Numbered from the stretch's first letter, positions 52,550-61,083 are shown. The stretch is 64,000 nucleotides of DNA from Rhizobium sp. NZLR1 (GCF_017357385.1 NZ_CP071632.1:2857501-2921500); one strand, 5' to 3'. A program made the numbers and translations. Notes: generated from the letters alone by a model not told the origin.

Positions 52550-53190
52550 GGTTCGCCATCCTTTTCGCGATGCGGAAGCCGGCCCGGATAGGGAAAGGCA
52601 TGCAGCATGATGGAGAAGGGAACCATATCCCCGGGTGCCGGCTCACCCAAGGGCGGAGCTACCCGCATCGCTTCGAGGATGATGTCGGTCAGCTGCTTGG
52701 TCAGCGCCTCGGCCTGTTTTGCCGTCATCGGGATGATCATGTCGTTGGCAGCACTCGCCTTGCGCCATTCCCCCGGCAGTTCGGCATATTCCTCCAGCGC
52801 CTGCTGCATCTGGCCGACCTGCAAGGAGAGGACCGCCTGGTTGAAGGCGTGATCGAGATCCAGCGCTTCACCCTCGGCCTCGCTTGCCGGCACCGAGGTG
52901 AGCTCGTGACTGGCCCGCCACCAGCGGTCGCGCCGTGAAACATGCGGCGCTTCCTCGATGAAGCCGTATTGGGCAAGCTGGCGCAGATGATAACTGGTCG
53001 CACCGCTGTTCAATCCCAGTTGCACCGCCAGCTGCGTCGCCGTGGCGGGTCCATCGACCCTGAGCATGCCGAGCATGCGCAACCGGACGGGATGCGCCAG
53101 CGCCTTCAACGCGACGGGATCAGGTACGACCCGGCTGACGGTGCGCGGCGGCTTTGAATGGGCGACGGTCTGGCGATGGGGATCCTTCAT
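52546..53190 (-). CDS. ArsR-type winged-helix regulator of the adjacent MFS transporter
   Basis: The 214-residue protein has an ArsR-like winged helix (LKALAHPVRLRMLGMLRVDG, ATQLAVQLGLNSGATSYHLR, QLAQYGFIEEAPH) and a long C-terminal helical region (~90 residues) without a Cys metal site. It therefore senses something other than a thiol-bound metal. A perfect 20-bp palindrome lies 16 bases before its start. The ribosome site is weak. It is translationally coupled to the MFS gene. Confidence 0.9.
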   Translation of the reverse strand: MKDPHRQTVAHSKPPRTVSRVVPDPVALKALAHPVRLRMLGMLRVDGPATATQLAVQLGLNSGATSYHLRQLAQYGFIEEAPHVSRRDRWWRASHELTSVPASEAEGEALDLDHAFNQAVLSLQVGQMQQALEEYAELPGEWRKASAANDMIIPMTAKQAEALTKQLTDIILEAMRVAPPLGEPAPGDMVPFSIMLHAFPYPGRLPHREKDGEP

Positions 53191-53205
53191 GCCAGAAGCT
53201 TACCA

Positions 53206-53225
53206 TTGCAAAGATATCTTTGCAA
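53206..53225. promoter_or_regulatory. Perfect 20-bp palindromic operator of the ArsR-MFS operon
   Basis: TTGCAAAGATATCTTTGCAA is fully self-complementary and directly upstream of the ArsR-type gene; a further half-site CTTTGCA follows at 53232-53238. It is the natural binding site for the dimeric regulator and implies autoregulation. Confidence 0.75.
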
Positions 53226-53262
53226 AATTTTCTTTGCATAACTGCAAGCGCCTGTCCGTGAC

Positions 53263-54381
53263 TTAAGCTTCTGCCAGGGTGAAGACTGCGCAAGGGTCGG
53301 TAATGCCGCGCAAGCTATGCTCTCCGAGCGGCATCAAGGCCGTCGTCGTATTCGCCGCCACCGCTCCCGAAATCAGCACGTTTCTGCCGAGCGGCTTGCA
53401 GAGCCCTTCCAGGCGGCTGACCAGATTGACCGCGGGGCCGATGGCAGTAAAGTCCAGCCGGTCGGCCGCACCGATATTGCCCCATAGAATCTCGCCGAAA
53501 TGCAGCGCCGCGCCGAACGGCAACGGCGCCAGCCCCTGGGCCTGGCGCACCTGGTCGAGATGGCTCATGCCGGCACGGCTGGCGGCGACCGCCCGCAGGG
53601 CGGCCTCGCAGGCCTCGCGATCCCCCCGGGCGATGTCTGCTTCGCCCGACGTCGCGGTGACCGGAAAGATCGCCAGCACGCCGTCGCCTATGAATTTCAG
53701 CACCTCGCCGCCGAAGGCGTGCACTGCGCCGGCGACGCGATCAAAATAAGCGTCGAGCGCGGCAATCATCGCCTGCGGCTCCGTCACTTCCGAAAGCGCG
53801 GTGAAATCACGCAGATCGGCACAGAGAAGGGCAGCGCGGATGGTCTCACCGGTGCCGCGGGCAAGCGCGCCGGCCTGCACCCGGGCAGCACTGCGCCGGC
53901 CGAGATAGGCTTCGAGCAGCGCGGCCCGCGCCTCCCGCGCCGCCAAAGCGGCGAGCGGCGCTGCGGCAAAACGCGCGACTTCGCGCAGCAGACTGGCCTC
54001 GGCCGCACCGAATGCGCCGCCCCCTGCCCCGTTGGCAACTCCCGCCCAGCCAAGCAGCGGCCCGTCCGATGCCTGATTATCCTGTGCAGGCCCGATCCGG
54101 CTCTCCCACACCGGCCCGAGCCCACCCAGCCAGTCGCGCCCGGCCTCACTCTGCGGAGCTGCAGCAAAGGCCAGCGCCTCAATGACGGCCCCGGTCTCGG
54201 CCCGCCACAGCCAGGTGCGCCGAGCGATGATTGGGTGCGGCACGGAAAGCGTCAGCGCGCCGCCCGAAAGCGGCAGGCCGTCAGCCAAAAGCCGGCGCCC
54301 GAGCTCGGCCAGAAACCGTTCGGGACCAGGCGAGGCACCGGCCTCATCAACCAACCAGGCAAGGGGAGATGGCAGATCCAT
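53263..54381 (-). CDS. Class III adenylate cyclase (class IIIb-like)
   Basis: The 372-residue protein has an Ala-rich ~180-residue N-terminal region, possibly GAF-like, and a C-terminal class III cyclase domain. Metal-binding aspartates are in LLCADLRDFTALSE and KFIGDGVLAIF, and the adenine/transition-state segment is LDFTAIGPAVNLVSRLEGL. Thr stands where class IIIa enzymes have the base-selecting Asp, which is the class IIIb pattern. No membrane helix is evident. It is a single gene with no nearby cyclic-nucleotide effector except, at a distance, the orphan Pycsar-type protein at 61181. Confidence 0.87.
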   Translation of the reverse strand: MDLPSPLAWLVDEAGASPGPERFLAELGRRLLADGLPLSGGALTLSVPHPIIARRTWLWRAETGAVIEALAFAAAPQSEAGRDWLGGLGPVWESRIGPAQDNQASDGPLLGWAGVANGAGGGAFGAAEASLLREVARFAAAPLAALAAREARAALLEAYLGRRSAARVQAGALARGTGETIRAALLCADLRDFTALSEVTEPQAMIAALDAYFDRVAGAVHAFGGEVLKFIGDGVLAIFPVTATSGEADIARGDREACEAALRAVAASRAGMSHLDQVRQAQGLAPLPFGAALHFGEILWGNIGAADRLDFTAIGPAVNLVSRLEGLCKPLGRNVLISGAVAANTTTALMPLGEHSLRGITDPCAVFTLAEA

Positions 54382-54575
54382 GCTTCAACATGACATCGCC
54401 CCGGGACGTCCGCAAGGATGCCTTCTGAAGCCCCATCGACTCCTTCAGCCATTCCACGCAGACAATTCCTGTCGAGATTCTTCCATCACGGCGAAAAGCA
54501 AAAAATAACGCTTTAAACTTGCGCCGTTTTGCTTCCATTATGCGGCGGTTCGTCATCGTGTGATTGAGGGGTACG

Positions 54576-54800
54576 ATGGGCACGATTTTCTGGCCGAAAG
54601 ATCCGCTGGATGGGAATGACATGACGCTGCTGACGTCGATCCTTCGGCGGTGGTGCGACAGGCATCAGGTCGAGCTGACAGCACAGGAGAGCAGCCGCAA
54701 GGCGAAGGAACTTGTCGAATGGTATGAATTCGGCGTCAAGGATCCGATCGAACTCGAAGAACTGATCGAGGGCAAGTACTGGCTGGTCAGCAAAATCTGA
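54576..54800 (+). CDS. Small conserved-looking cytoplasmic protein, unknown function
   Basis: The 74-residue product (starts MGTIFWPKDPLDGNDMTLLT) is acidic and helical with the segment SSRKAKELVEWYEFGVKDPI. GAGGGG precedes the ATG at the right distance and a hairpin follows the gene. No domain is recognised, but ribosome site, composition and terminator together support a real gene. Confidence 0.7.
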   Translation: MGTIFWPKDPLDGNDMTLLTSILRRWCDRHQVELTAQESSRKAKELVEWYEFGVKDPIELEELIEGKYWLVSKI

Positions 54801-54827
54801 CCTGATCACAGTCGTAACATTCAAGAG

Positions 54828-54858
54828 AAAAGGCCGGGCGAAATATCGCACCGGCCTT
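54828..54858. terminator. Bidirectional terminator hairpin
   Basis: AAGGCCGG (54830-54837) pairs with CCGGCCTT (54851-54858) between two convergent small genes; read on the minus strand it is followed by TTCTCTTG. Confidence 0.6.
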
Positions 54859-54882
54859 CGTCAATTTGCCCCTGGGAAGGCT

Positions 54883-55203
54883 TCAGTCGTCATCCCGCCA
54901 ACGGCGGTGGTGATCGCCGCGCCAATCATCGCGCCAGCGCGGACCATCCCAATCCCGGTGACGCCGCTCCCAGCCCCAGCGGGGCGGACCGCCGTAAAAG
55001 GCCACCGGCGGCGGGCGTCGCCAGTTTGGCCGGCATTCGCCCCAGCGGGTCAGATGCCAGCCGCGGCCGCACGCATAGTCGACCTTCGTGACATCGCTTG
55101 TGACATTGCTCTGGACATTGATTGTCCCCATCGGCATCGCCTCAGCTGTGCCGACCGAGAGGCTGCCAGCGAGCAAGGCAGCCGCGATAGAAAGTGCCTT
55201 CAT
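54883..55203 (-). CDS. Small secreted protein with GCG_CRPN-type motif
   Basis: The 106-residue product has a signal peptide (MKALSIAAALLAGSLSVGTA) and then YACGRGWHLTRWGECRPN, the motif I recall as the GCG_CRPN prefix domain of small alphaproteobacterial exported proteins. A C-terminus of Trp/Arg/Asp repeats follows (RWGWERRHRDWDGPRWRDDW). TTGGAG supports the start at 55203. Function unknown; the two Cys may pair in the periplasm. Confidence 0.78.
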   Translation of the reverse strand: MKALSIAAALLAGSLSVGTAEAMPMGTINVQSNVTSDVTKVDYACGRGWHLTRWGECRPNWRRPPPVAFYGGPPRWGWERRHRDWDGPRWRDDWRGDHHRRWRDDD

Positions 55204-55387
55204 CGAAAACTCCAATTCATCCAGCCGTTCCCACCCTAGGGCCGCCAAATTGAACTGGAGATGAACTTCACGTTCATGTTTGCGGGAGAAAAAGAAGCGA
55301 TTTCGGACCGCTCATCGCAGCGCCGGCCAGCTGGTTTTCCCGCAAGGGCAGGCGCTTCAGGGCCATCCACCGGCCCGCAAAAACCGT

Positions 55388-55834
55388 TCATGTCCTGCCG
55401 TAAAATGCGTCGGGACCCGGGTCACGCCCGGCGGCGACCTCGGTCAGCCGCCCAAGGTAATGCGCCCAGCCTTCCGCATGCCCGGCGCATTGATCGGCGC
55501 TCGGTAGGCCGCTATGCGTCAGTCGCAGCAGTGTTCCGCCCCCCTGCTCGATCAGGTCGATCTCGACGAGGCTCGACCCCGGCGGCACCACCTCGCTGCC
55601 GTCCCAGCCGAAGCTGTAGGCAAGGCGATGAACCGGCACCACCTCGCGAAACGAGCCGCGCGCAAAGCGGGCACCGGTGACGTTGACAAGATAGAGCCCG
55701 CCCGGCTGCGGCTCGACCTCTGCCTCCGTCCCCATCCAGCGCAGGATCTTCTGCGGGTCGGTCATCAGCGCAAACACTGCGGCCGGCGGCGCCGCAATAT
55801 GCGCCTCGCGGTGAACGACGAAAGATTCTGGCAT
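55388..55834 (-). CDS. SRPBCC (AHSA1/START-like) domain protein
   Basis: The 148-residue protein has the START-like fold signature: FVVHREAHIAAPPAAVFALM, TDPQKILRWMG, GGLYLVNVTG, LVEIDLIEQGGGTLLRLTHS and the closing helix GHAEGWAHYLGRL. It should bind a hydrophobic ligand. GGAGAG precedes the ATG at 55834. Related genes often follow an ArsR regulator, but none is adjacent here. Confidence 0.85.
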   Translation of the reverse strand: MPESFVVHREAHIAAPPAAVFALMTDPQKILRWMGTEAEVEPQPGGLYLVNVTGARFARGSFREVVPVHRLAYSFGWDGSEVVPPGSSLVEIDLIEQGGGTLLRLTHSGLPSADQCAGHAEGWAHYLGRLTEVAAGRDPGPDAFYGRT

Positions 55835-55993
55835 CACGCTCTCCGATAGTTGTCATGGCCTGCCTCGCCGCGGGCGGGATCAGCGGGTCATGCTGTTTTG
55901 ACGTGGGTGTCCTCGCGTGAGCATGTAGGCGGAAGTACCCGATCAGCAAGGGTGGTCGGGCCACGCCGCCCCCGTCGCCCGGCACCGGCGCGG

Positions 55994-56064
55994 CATCCTC
56001 CAACGTCCCTCATGCTGAGGCGCGTAGCCCGTGGGGCGGAGCCTCGAAGCACTCGCCGCAACGC
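55994..56064 (-). repeat. Dispersed palindromic intergenic repeat, copy B
   Basis: On the minus strand it reads TGCTTCGAGGCTCCGCCCC and CGCCTCAGCATGAGGGA, matching copy A at 19844-19910. A related piece (GGGGCCTCTGCGGCGCACCT) follows at 56119-56138. No gene lies between 55835 and 56467. Confidence 0.75.
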
Positions 56065-56253
56065 TGCTCCCTGCCTTCATCTAGCATCCGCGCACCCGCC
56101 GCGTCCTTCGGGGCCTCTGCGGCGCACCTCAGGACAAGGCTCTCTGGGGGGTGCAGCCAGCTAGGTGGCGATCGCCTCACCCCATCCCCGCCTCCGCGAT
56201 GCAAGCATTTCGCCCTATTGCCAGCCCTTCGTCTTCCCCCTATTGTCCCGGCC

Positions 56254-56388
56254 GTTCTCAGGGCGGGGTGAAAGTCCCTACCGGCGGTATGCAGTTTCGA
56301 TTGCGAGCCCGCGAGCGCCTTCCTCGGAAGGGTCAGCAGATCAGGTGAGATGCCTGAGCCGACGGTCATAGTCCGGATGAAAGAGAAC
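56254..56388 (+). promoter_or_regulatory. FMN riboswitch (RFN element)
   Basis: The conserved blocks appear in order: GTTCTCAGGGCGGGGTGAAA, GTCCCTACCGGCGGTA, AGCCCGCGAGCG, GACGGTCATAGTCCGGATGA and the closing AAGAGAAC, with GTTCTC pairing to GAGAAC. A further hairpin (56391-56421) separates it from the ribosome site of the lumazine synthase gene. With no T run it could mask translation instead of ending transcription. FMN binding should lower expression of the downstream gene. Confidence 0.95.
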
Positions 56389-56467
56389 GCACGTTCCCAG
56401 CCCTTGCGGCTGTCGGGACGTTCGTGATCGCCTTGGGTGATGTGTCTGTTCGCCAAAGGAGATTACC

Positions 56468-56902
56468 ATGACACCCACCCGCTACGCCTTTATCAAAGCC
56501 AGCTGGCACGCCGACATCGTCGACCGCGCCCTTGACGGCTTCTATCAGCTCGTGCCGCCCGAACAGGTCGATGTGTTCGATGTTCCCGGCGCATTCGAGA
56601 TGCCGCTGCTTTCCCGCGATCTGGCCGCAAGCGGACGTTATGGCGCCGTCATTGCCGCGGCTTTCGTCGTCGACGGCGGAATTTACCGCCACGAATTCGT
56701 CGCTCAGGCGGTGGTCGACGGGCTGATGCGCGCCGGCATGGATACCGGCGTGCCGGTGCTTTCGGTTTCGCTGACGCCGCATCAGTATCAGGAAACCGAG
56801 CACCATAAGCAGATCTACCGCGCGCATTTCGTCGAGAAAGGGCGGGAGGCCGCAAAGGCCGCGCTCACAATCGGGAAGACACGCGCCGCTCTTGCCGCGT
56901 AA
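56468..56902 (+). CDS. ribH2: 6,7-dimethyl-8-ribityllumazine synthase, RibH2 type
   Basis: The 144-residue enzyme makes the lumazine precursor of riboflavin from a ribityl-uracil and dihydroxybutanone phosphate. It has the substrate motif PGAFEMPLL and the VVDGGIYRHEFVAQAVVDGL region. The ending differs from standard RibH and matches the second lumazine synthase of rhizobia and Brucella, which forms decamers. AAGGAG precedes the ATG. The FMN riboswitch directly upstream confirms the pathway. Other riboflavin genes must be elsewhere. Confidence 0.92.
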   Translation: MTPTRYAFIKASWHADIVDRALDGFYQLVPPEQVDVFDVPGAFEMPLLSRDLAASGRYGAVIAAAFVVDGGIYRHEFVAQAVVDGLMRAGMDTGVPVLSVSLTPHQYQETEHHKQIYRAHFVEKGREAAKAALTIGKTRAALAA

Positions 56903-57062
56903 GGCGGCTCCCCCCGAACCGGGGCGGCGGGACCGATCCCGCCGTCTTCATCAGGTCAATTCCGACAGAATAATTGATTCGACGCCCTCGCCGCGCTGTG
57001 ATCCACTCACCCCCGACATGTATCGCCATTCTTAATGCGTCCCAAACCTTAAGGAGCTGAAG

Positions 57063-57752
57063 ATGAGCAATGCAATGCGCAGTGAAACCCCTATCGAAAA
57101 TTCGCGAACACGGCCCGTCGACACCAAGCTCGAGGTGGTCGTCATCCCCGTTTCCGACGTCGATCGCGCCAAACGTTTCTACGACAGCCTGGGCTGGCGG
57201 CTCGACGCCGACTTCGCCAATGATGCCGATTTCCGGGTGCTCCAGTTTACCCCGCCCGGCTCCGGCTGCGCGATCATCTTCGGCAAGAACGTCACCGCCG
57301 CGCCACCTGGCTCCGCCCAGGGGCTCTACCTTATCGTCTCCGACATCGAGGCCGCCCGCCGCGATCTTATCGCTCGCGGCGTCGAGGTCAGCGACGTGTT
57401 CCACGACGCTGCCGGCGTCTATGCCGGCAAGGACGAGCCCTATCTCTTCGGACGGCTGCGCATCGCCGGCCGAGATCCCGAAAACCGCAGCTATCGCTCC
57501 TTCGCCTCGTTCAAGGATCCCGATGGCAATGGCTGGCTATTCCAGGAGGTCACCACGCGATTGGCGGGACGCATCGACGCCGACGAGACAGCCTTTGCGA
57601 CCTCGAGCGACCTTGCATCAGCGCTGCGCCGCGCGGCGACCGCCCACGGCGAACACGAAAAGCGAAACGGCGGCAAGCACGACGAGGGCTGGCCGGACTG
57701 GTACGCCGACTACATGGTCAGTGAACAGTCTGGCCGAGAGCTGCCGCTATAG
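57063..57752 (+). CDS. VOC-superfamily (glyoxalase/bleomycin-resistance-like) protein
   Basis: The 229-residue protein contains a VOC fold: LEVVVIPVSDVDRAKRFYDS, LQFTPPGSGCAIIFG, GLYLIVSDIEAARRDLIARG and FASFKDPDGNGWLFQEV with the metal-ligand Glu. A ~55-residue hydrophilic C-terminal extension (SALRRAATAHGEHEKRNGGK, then WPDWYADYMV) is longer than in plain family members. AAGGAG precedes the ATG. Substrate unknown. Confidence 0.87.
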   Translation: MSNAMRSETPIENSRTRPVDTKLEVVVIPVSDVDRAKRFYDSLGWRLDADFANDADFRVLQFTPPGSGCAIIFGKNVTAAPPGSAQGLYLIVSDIEAARRDLIARGVEVSDVFHDAAGVYAGKDEPYLFGRLRIAGRDPENRSYRSFASFKDPDGNGWLFQEVTTRLAGRIDADETAFATSSDLASALRRAATAHGEHEKRNGGKHDEGWPDWYADYMVSEQSGRELPL

Positions 57753-57797
57753 GCAGCGGTCTTTTCCGGCGAACTCAAACAGCCCTTGTTGAGGCAT

Positions 57798-57840
57798 GCC
57801 TTCCTCCTGCGCACCTCCCTGAGGTGCGCAGGAGGAAGGC
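57798..57840. terminator. Perfect 20-bp hairpin between convergent genes
   Basis: GCCTTCCTCCTGCGCACCTC and its exact reverse complement are separated by only CCT. There is no T run, and AGTAGCCTCGAAGGACACCT next to it belongs to the dispersed repeat family, so it may be an element that also ends both transcripts. Confidence 0.65.
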
Positions 57841-57908
57841 CAGTAGCCTCGAAGGACACCTCCATGCTGCTCCGTGCATTCATTCGGCGTCGGCGCACGC
57901 GCCCGCCG

Positions 57909-58685
57909 TCACCGCTCGAAAAAATCCCGCCACTGTTTCTCGCCAACCAGGCAGTCGACCCCGGTCTCGGCGCCGGTGATTCTCTGCACCGTTGCCGGCG
58001 GGGAAAACCCGCTGATCTCCAGCACCAGCTTGCGGCGCACGGCAACGGCGAAATCCTCGATGTTGCGGACCGGCAGCACGAAGGCGCCGGGGCCGCCGAT
58101 CACGCAATCCGCATAATATGTGTCGAGCCCGTTCGGCGCATCGGAGGGCCGCAGCATAATGGCAAGGCCATTGATGATCATGCCTGCTTCCACCGCCTTG
58201 TCGCGGGCGGATATGACTGGATTTCCGGAATTGTTCGGGCCATCGCCCGACACATCGATCACCTGTCGTCTGGACGGAAACGGACTGGAAACGATCATGC
58301 TGGCGCCTTGGGCGATCGCGGTGGAGATCGATGTACGCCGCTGCGTGGCAATCGGCCGGGCTTCGAGCTTTTCGGCAAAAGCGATCGCGTCCGCTTCCGT
58401 CTCGATGACCTGCCAGTCGATCACCGAATCCTGGACGACATAGCCCGCCCATTCGAAATAGCTGATGGCGATGCGGCCGGTCAGACCGCCCTTCACCGCA
58501 TCGATGAATTCCTTGTGCTTGAGCGCTTCGACATAACCCTCGCGCTGGATGCCGATCTCCTCGAAATCCATCGAGCGCGAGGTGTCGACGGCAAGGACCA
58601 GGGTCACGTCAACCTCGTTTCCCCCCGCCTGCGCTGCCGGGACGAGGCCGGAAAGACCCATAAGCACCGCAACTGTCGTCAGCAT
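57909..58685 (-). CDS. DUF1194 protein with von Willebrand A-like domain
   Basis: The 258-residue protein has a signal peptide (LMGLSGLVPAAQAG) and a VWA-type fold with the MIDAS motif LAVDTSRSMD, followed by TSISTAIAQGASMI and VIDVSGDGPNNSG with a further acidic residue. This corresponds to DUF1194, exported VWA proteins of alphaproteobacteria. Two Cys (ADCVIGG, VDCLVGE) may pair in the periplasm. GGGGAT lies before the ATG. Confidence 0.85.
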   Translation of the reverse strand: MLTTVAVLMGLSGLVPAAQAGGNEVDVTLVLAVDTSRSMDFEEIGIQREGYVEALKHKEFIDAVKGGLTGRIAISYFEWAGYVVQDSVIDWQVIETEADAIAFAEKLEARPIATQRRTSISTAIAQGASMIVSSPFPSRRQVIDVSGDGPNNSGNPVISARDKAVEAGMIINGLAIMLRPSDAPNGLDTYYADCVIGGPGAFVLPVRNIEDFAVAVRRKLVLEISGFSPPATVQRITGAETGVDCLVGEKQWRDFFER

Positions 58686-58786
58686 CGGCAGATCCCCGCG
58701 CCATCCAAGCGCGCAACCTTAGCACAGCTTGGCCGATGCAGGACGCCCGGCCACGCCGGTAGTTTCAATTTTCGGTGATGGCCGGC

Positions 58787-59689
58787 TCAATGCAGCGGCA
58801 GCCACAAAGGGCTTTTCCATGCTTTCAGCGCGTCGAGGAAGACCTGCAATCTGGCGGGCAAGAAGCGGCGGGTGGGATAGACGGCATGCACGAATATCTC
58901 CTCGGACGACCAGTCCGGCAGCAGGCGGATGAGCGCACCTCTCCTGATCTCATCGTCGCAATAGGTCGAAGGCAGAAGGCCGATGCCGTGGCCGCGATTG
59001 GTAAAGGCGCTCACCGCGTCGAAATCCCGGCTCGAGACCGGCCCCGACACCTGCTGGCGGACCGACTTGCCGCCGCTGACCAGATGCCACTCCGCTTCGC
59101 CGTTGCGGCCGTTCAGCAACACGCACTGATGCTCATTCAGGTCCTGGGGCTCTGAGGGAGGCGCCTTGCCCTTCAGATAGTCCGGCGCGGCGACCAGATA
59201 ACGCACGCTCTTTCCGAGCCGCTGCGCGATGATTGAGGAATCCTTGAGTTCGCCGAAGCGGATGCCGAGATCGATATTCTCGGCGATCAGATCGAGGAAC
59301 AGGTTGGTGACGAAGAGATCGACCTGGATATCGGGATAGGTCTTCAGGAAGGACGATACGAATTCGTAGAAGACCTCCTGCCCGAAAATGACGGGCACGG
59401 AGATCTTCAGCAGGCCTTCCGGCTTTTTCTGCGTTTCCGTGAGTGCCTGCTCGGCGTCGATAAGATGGGCGAGCGGCTCACTGCACTGATCGAAATAGGC
59501 CCGGCCCTGCGCCGTCAGGCTAAGCTTGCGGGTCGTGCGCTGCAGCAGCGTCACACCAAGCTGCTCCTCCAGCGACGTCACCTTCCGGCTGACGGTCGAG
59601 ACCGGCATGCCGAGGGAATGGGCCGCGCGGCTGAAGCTGCCATACTGCGCCACCTTCACGAAAACCGCGATGTCGTTCAGGTCTGCCAT
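58787..59689 (-). CDS. LysR-family transcriptional regulator
   Basis: The 300-residue protein starts MADLNDIAVFVKVAQYGSFS with the winged helix MPVSTVSRKVTSLEEQLGVT and LLQRTTRKLSLTAQG, then a complete effector domain. The Met at 59689 matches the family start; 59713 is an alternative. It is divergent from the SDR-RidA operon and is probably its regulator. Confidence 0.92.
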   Translation of the reverse strand: MADLNDIAVFVKVAQYGSFSRAAHSLGMPVSTVSRKVTSLEEQLGVTLLQRTTRKLSLTAQGRAYFDQCSEPLAHLIDAEQALTETQKKPEGLLKISVPVIFGQEVFYEFVSSFLKTYPDIQVDLFVTNLFLDLIAENIDLGIRFGELKDSSIIAQRLGKSVRYLVAAPDYLKGKAPPSEPQDLNEHQCVLLNGRNGEAEWHLVSGGKSVRQQVSGPVSSRDFDAVSAFTNRGHGIGLLPSTYCDDEIRRGALIRLLPDWSSEEIFVHAVYPTRRFLPARLQVFLDALKAWKSPLWLPLH

Positions 59690-59875
59690 GCCAGGATTTT
59701 TGCATGGATGCAAAAGAGAATCCAGATATTTCCATCTAATCGGGGAATGGAGTTTTCATCATATTCACCTTGCGAAAACGATCATAACCCGATGGAGGCG
59801 CATTCGCAGCAGCCCCGTCTCGAGCGACCCGCCTTCGTAAGGCCTGCGTTGCCCGACCAGACTATGGAGTTCAAC

Positions 59876-60601
59876 ATGACTACCGCAAAGACTGTCATCG
59901 TCACGGGCGCCTCCCAGGGTATCGGAGCCGGGCTCGTCAACGCCTTCATCGAGCGCGGCTATAATGTCGTCGCCACCTCACGTCAGGTCAGCGCCTCGGA
60001 TGCCTTGCAGGCGTCGGACAGACTGGCGCTCGTCGACGGTGACATCGGCGATGCCGAAACCGCGGCGCGAGTGACAAGGACCGCGATCGACCGGTTCGGC
60101 TCGATCGACGCCCTCGTCAACAATGCCGGCATTTTCTTCAGCAAGCCCTTCGTCGATTACACCATGACCGACTTCCGGAAGCTGTCCTCGACCAATCTCG
60201 AAGGCTTCATCCACCTGACCCAGTTGGTTGTCCGGCAGATGCTGGCCCAGAAATCGGGCGGCAGCATCGTCAGCATCACCACACCGCTGATCGACCATCC
60301 GATCGCCGGCTTCTCGGCCTCGGTCGCCATGATGACCAAAGGCGGCATCGACGCGATCTCCAAGAACCTGGCGATGGAATATGCAAGCGAGGGAATCCGC
60401 GTCAACACCGTGGCTCCCGGGGTCGTCGATACGCCATTGCACAAGGACAATCCGAAGGACTTCCTGAGCACGCTGTCGCCGATGGCTGGCATTTCCAACG
60501 TCGCGGAAGTCGTCGATGCGGTTGTCTTCCTGACCGAAGCTCCACGCGTGACCGGGGAGGTGCTGCACGTCGACGGCGGCGCACATCTGGGCAAATGGTA
60601 A
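59876..60601 (+). CDS. Short-chain dehydrogenase-like protein lacking the catalytic Tyr
   Basis: The 241-residue protein has the SDR Rossmann fold: TGASQGIG (10-17) for the cofactor, VNNAGIF, and the C-terminal VTGEVLHVDGGAHLGKW. The catalytic YxxxK is altered: the segment SASVAMMTKGG keeps Lys155 but has Ala at the Tyr position (151), and the preceding strand reads SITTP where a Ser is usual. It may be a non-classical reductase or a non-enzymatic NAD(P) sensor. GGAG precedes the ATG. Its end overlaps the RidA-family gene by seven bases. Confidence 0.85.
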   Translation: MTTAKTVIVTGASQGIGAGLVNAFIERGYNVVATSRQVSASDALQASDRLALVDGDIGDAETAARVTRTAIDRFGSIDALVNNAGIFFSKPFVDYTMTDFRKLSSTNLEGFIHLTQLVVRQMLAQKSGGSIVSITTPLIDHPIAGFSASVAMMTKGGIDAISKNLAMEYASEGIRVNTVAPGVVDTPLHKDNPKDFLSTLSPMAGISNVAEVVDAVVFLTEAPRVTGEVLHVDGGAHLGKW

Positions 60602-61083
60602 ACCACCCGCAAGCGCACGCAGCCGGCGCAGAACGCCGGCTGCAGGAACTCGGCATCACGCTTCCCTCGCCACCAACACCCCTGGGGGCCTATGTGGAGG
60701 CGGTCAGGAGCGGCAACCTGGTCTTCTTCAGCGGCATGCTGCCGGTTGTCAACCGCCAGCCGCGCTATATCGGCCGTGTCGGCGGCGCGCTGACATCAGA
60801 GGACGGCAGGAAGGCGGCCGAGACGGCGACACTGAGTGCGCTGGCGGCCGCCAAGGACTATCTCGGCTCGCTGGACAGGGTCGTCAGGATCGTCAAGCTC
60901 GGCGTCTATATCGCCACCGAAGGCGATTTCCGCGATCACCCGAAGGTCGCGGACGGATCGTCGGAAATGCTGCTCCAGGTCTTCGGCGAGGAAAAACTCT
61001 CAGGGCGCATCGTCCTCGGCGTCGCCAGCCTGCCGCTCGGCGTACCGATCGAGCTGGAGCTCGTTCTTGAGGTCGAGGATTGA
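60595..61083 (+). CDS. RidA/YjgF/YER057c-family protein
   Basis: The 162-residue protein belongs to the RidA family: LQELGITLPSPPTPLGAYVE, LVFFSGMLPVV, AAKDYLGSLDRVVRIVKLGV and the closing GVPIELELVLEV. RidA proteins hydrolyse reactive enamines/imines; distant members serve as catabolic deaminases. The seven-base overlap with the SDR gene shows co-translation, so both should act on one imine or ketone compound controlled by the divergent LysR. A UUCG-loop terminator follows. Confidence 0.88.
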   Translation: MVNHPQAHAAGAERRLQELGITLPSPPTPLGAYVEAVRSGNLVFFSGMLPVVNRQPRYIGRVGGALTSEDGRKAAETATLSALAAAKDYLGSLDRVVRIVKLGVYIATEGDFRDHPKVADGSSEMLLQVFGEEKLSGRIVLGVASLPLGVPIELELVLEVED

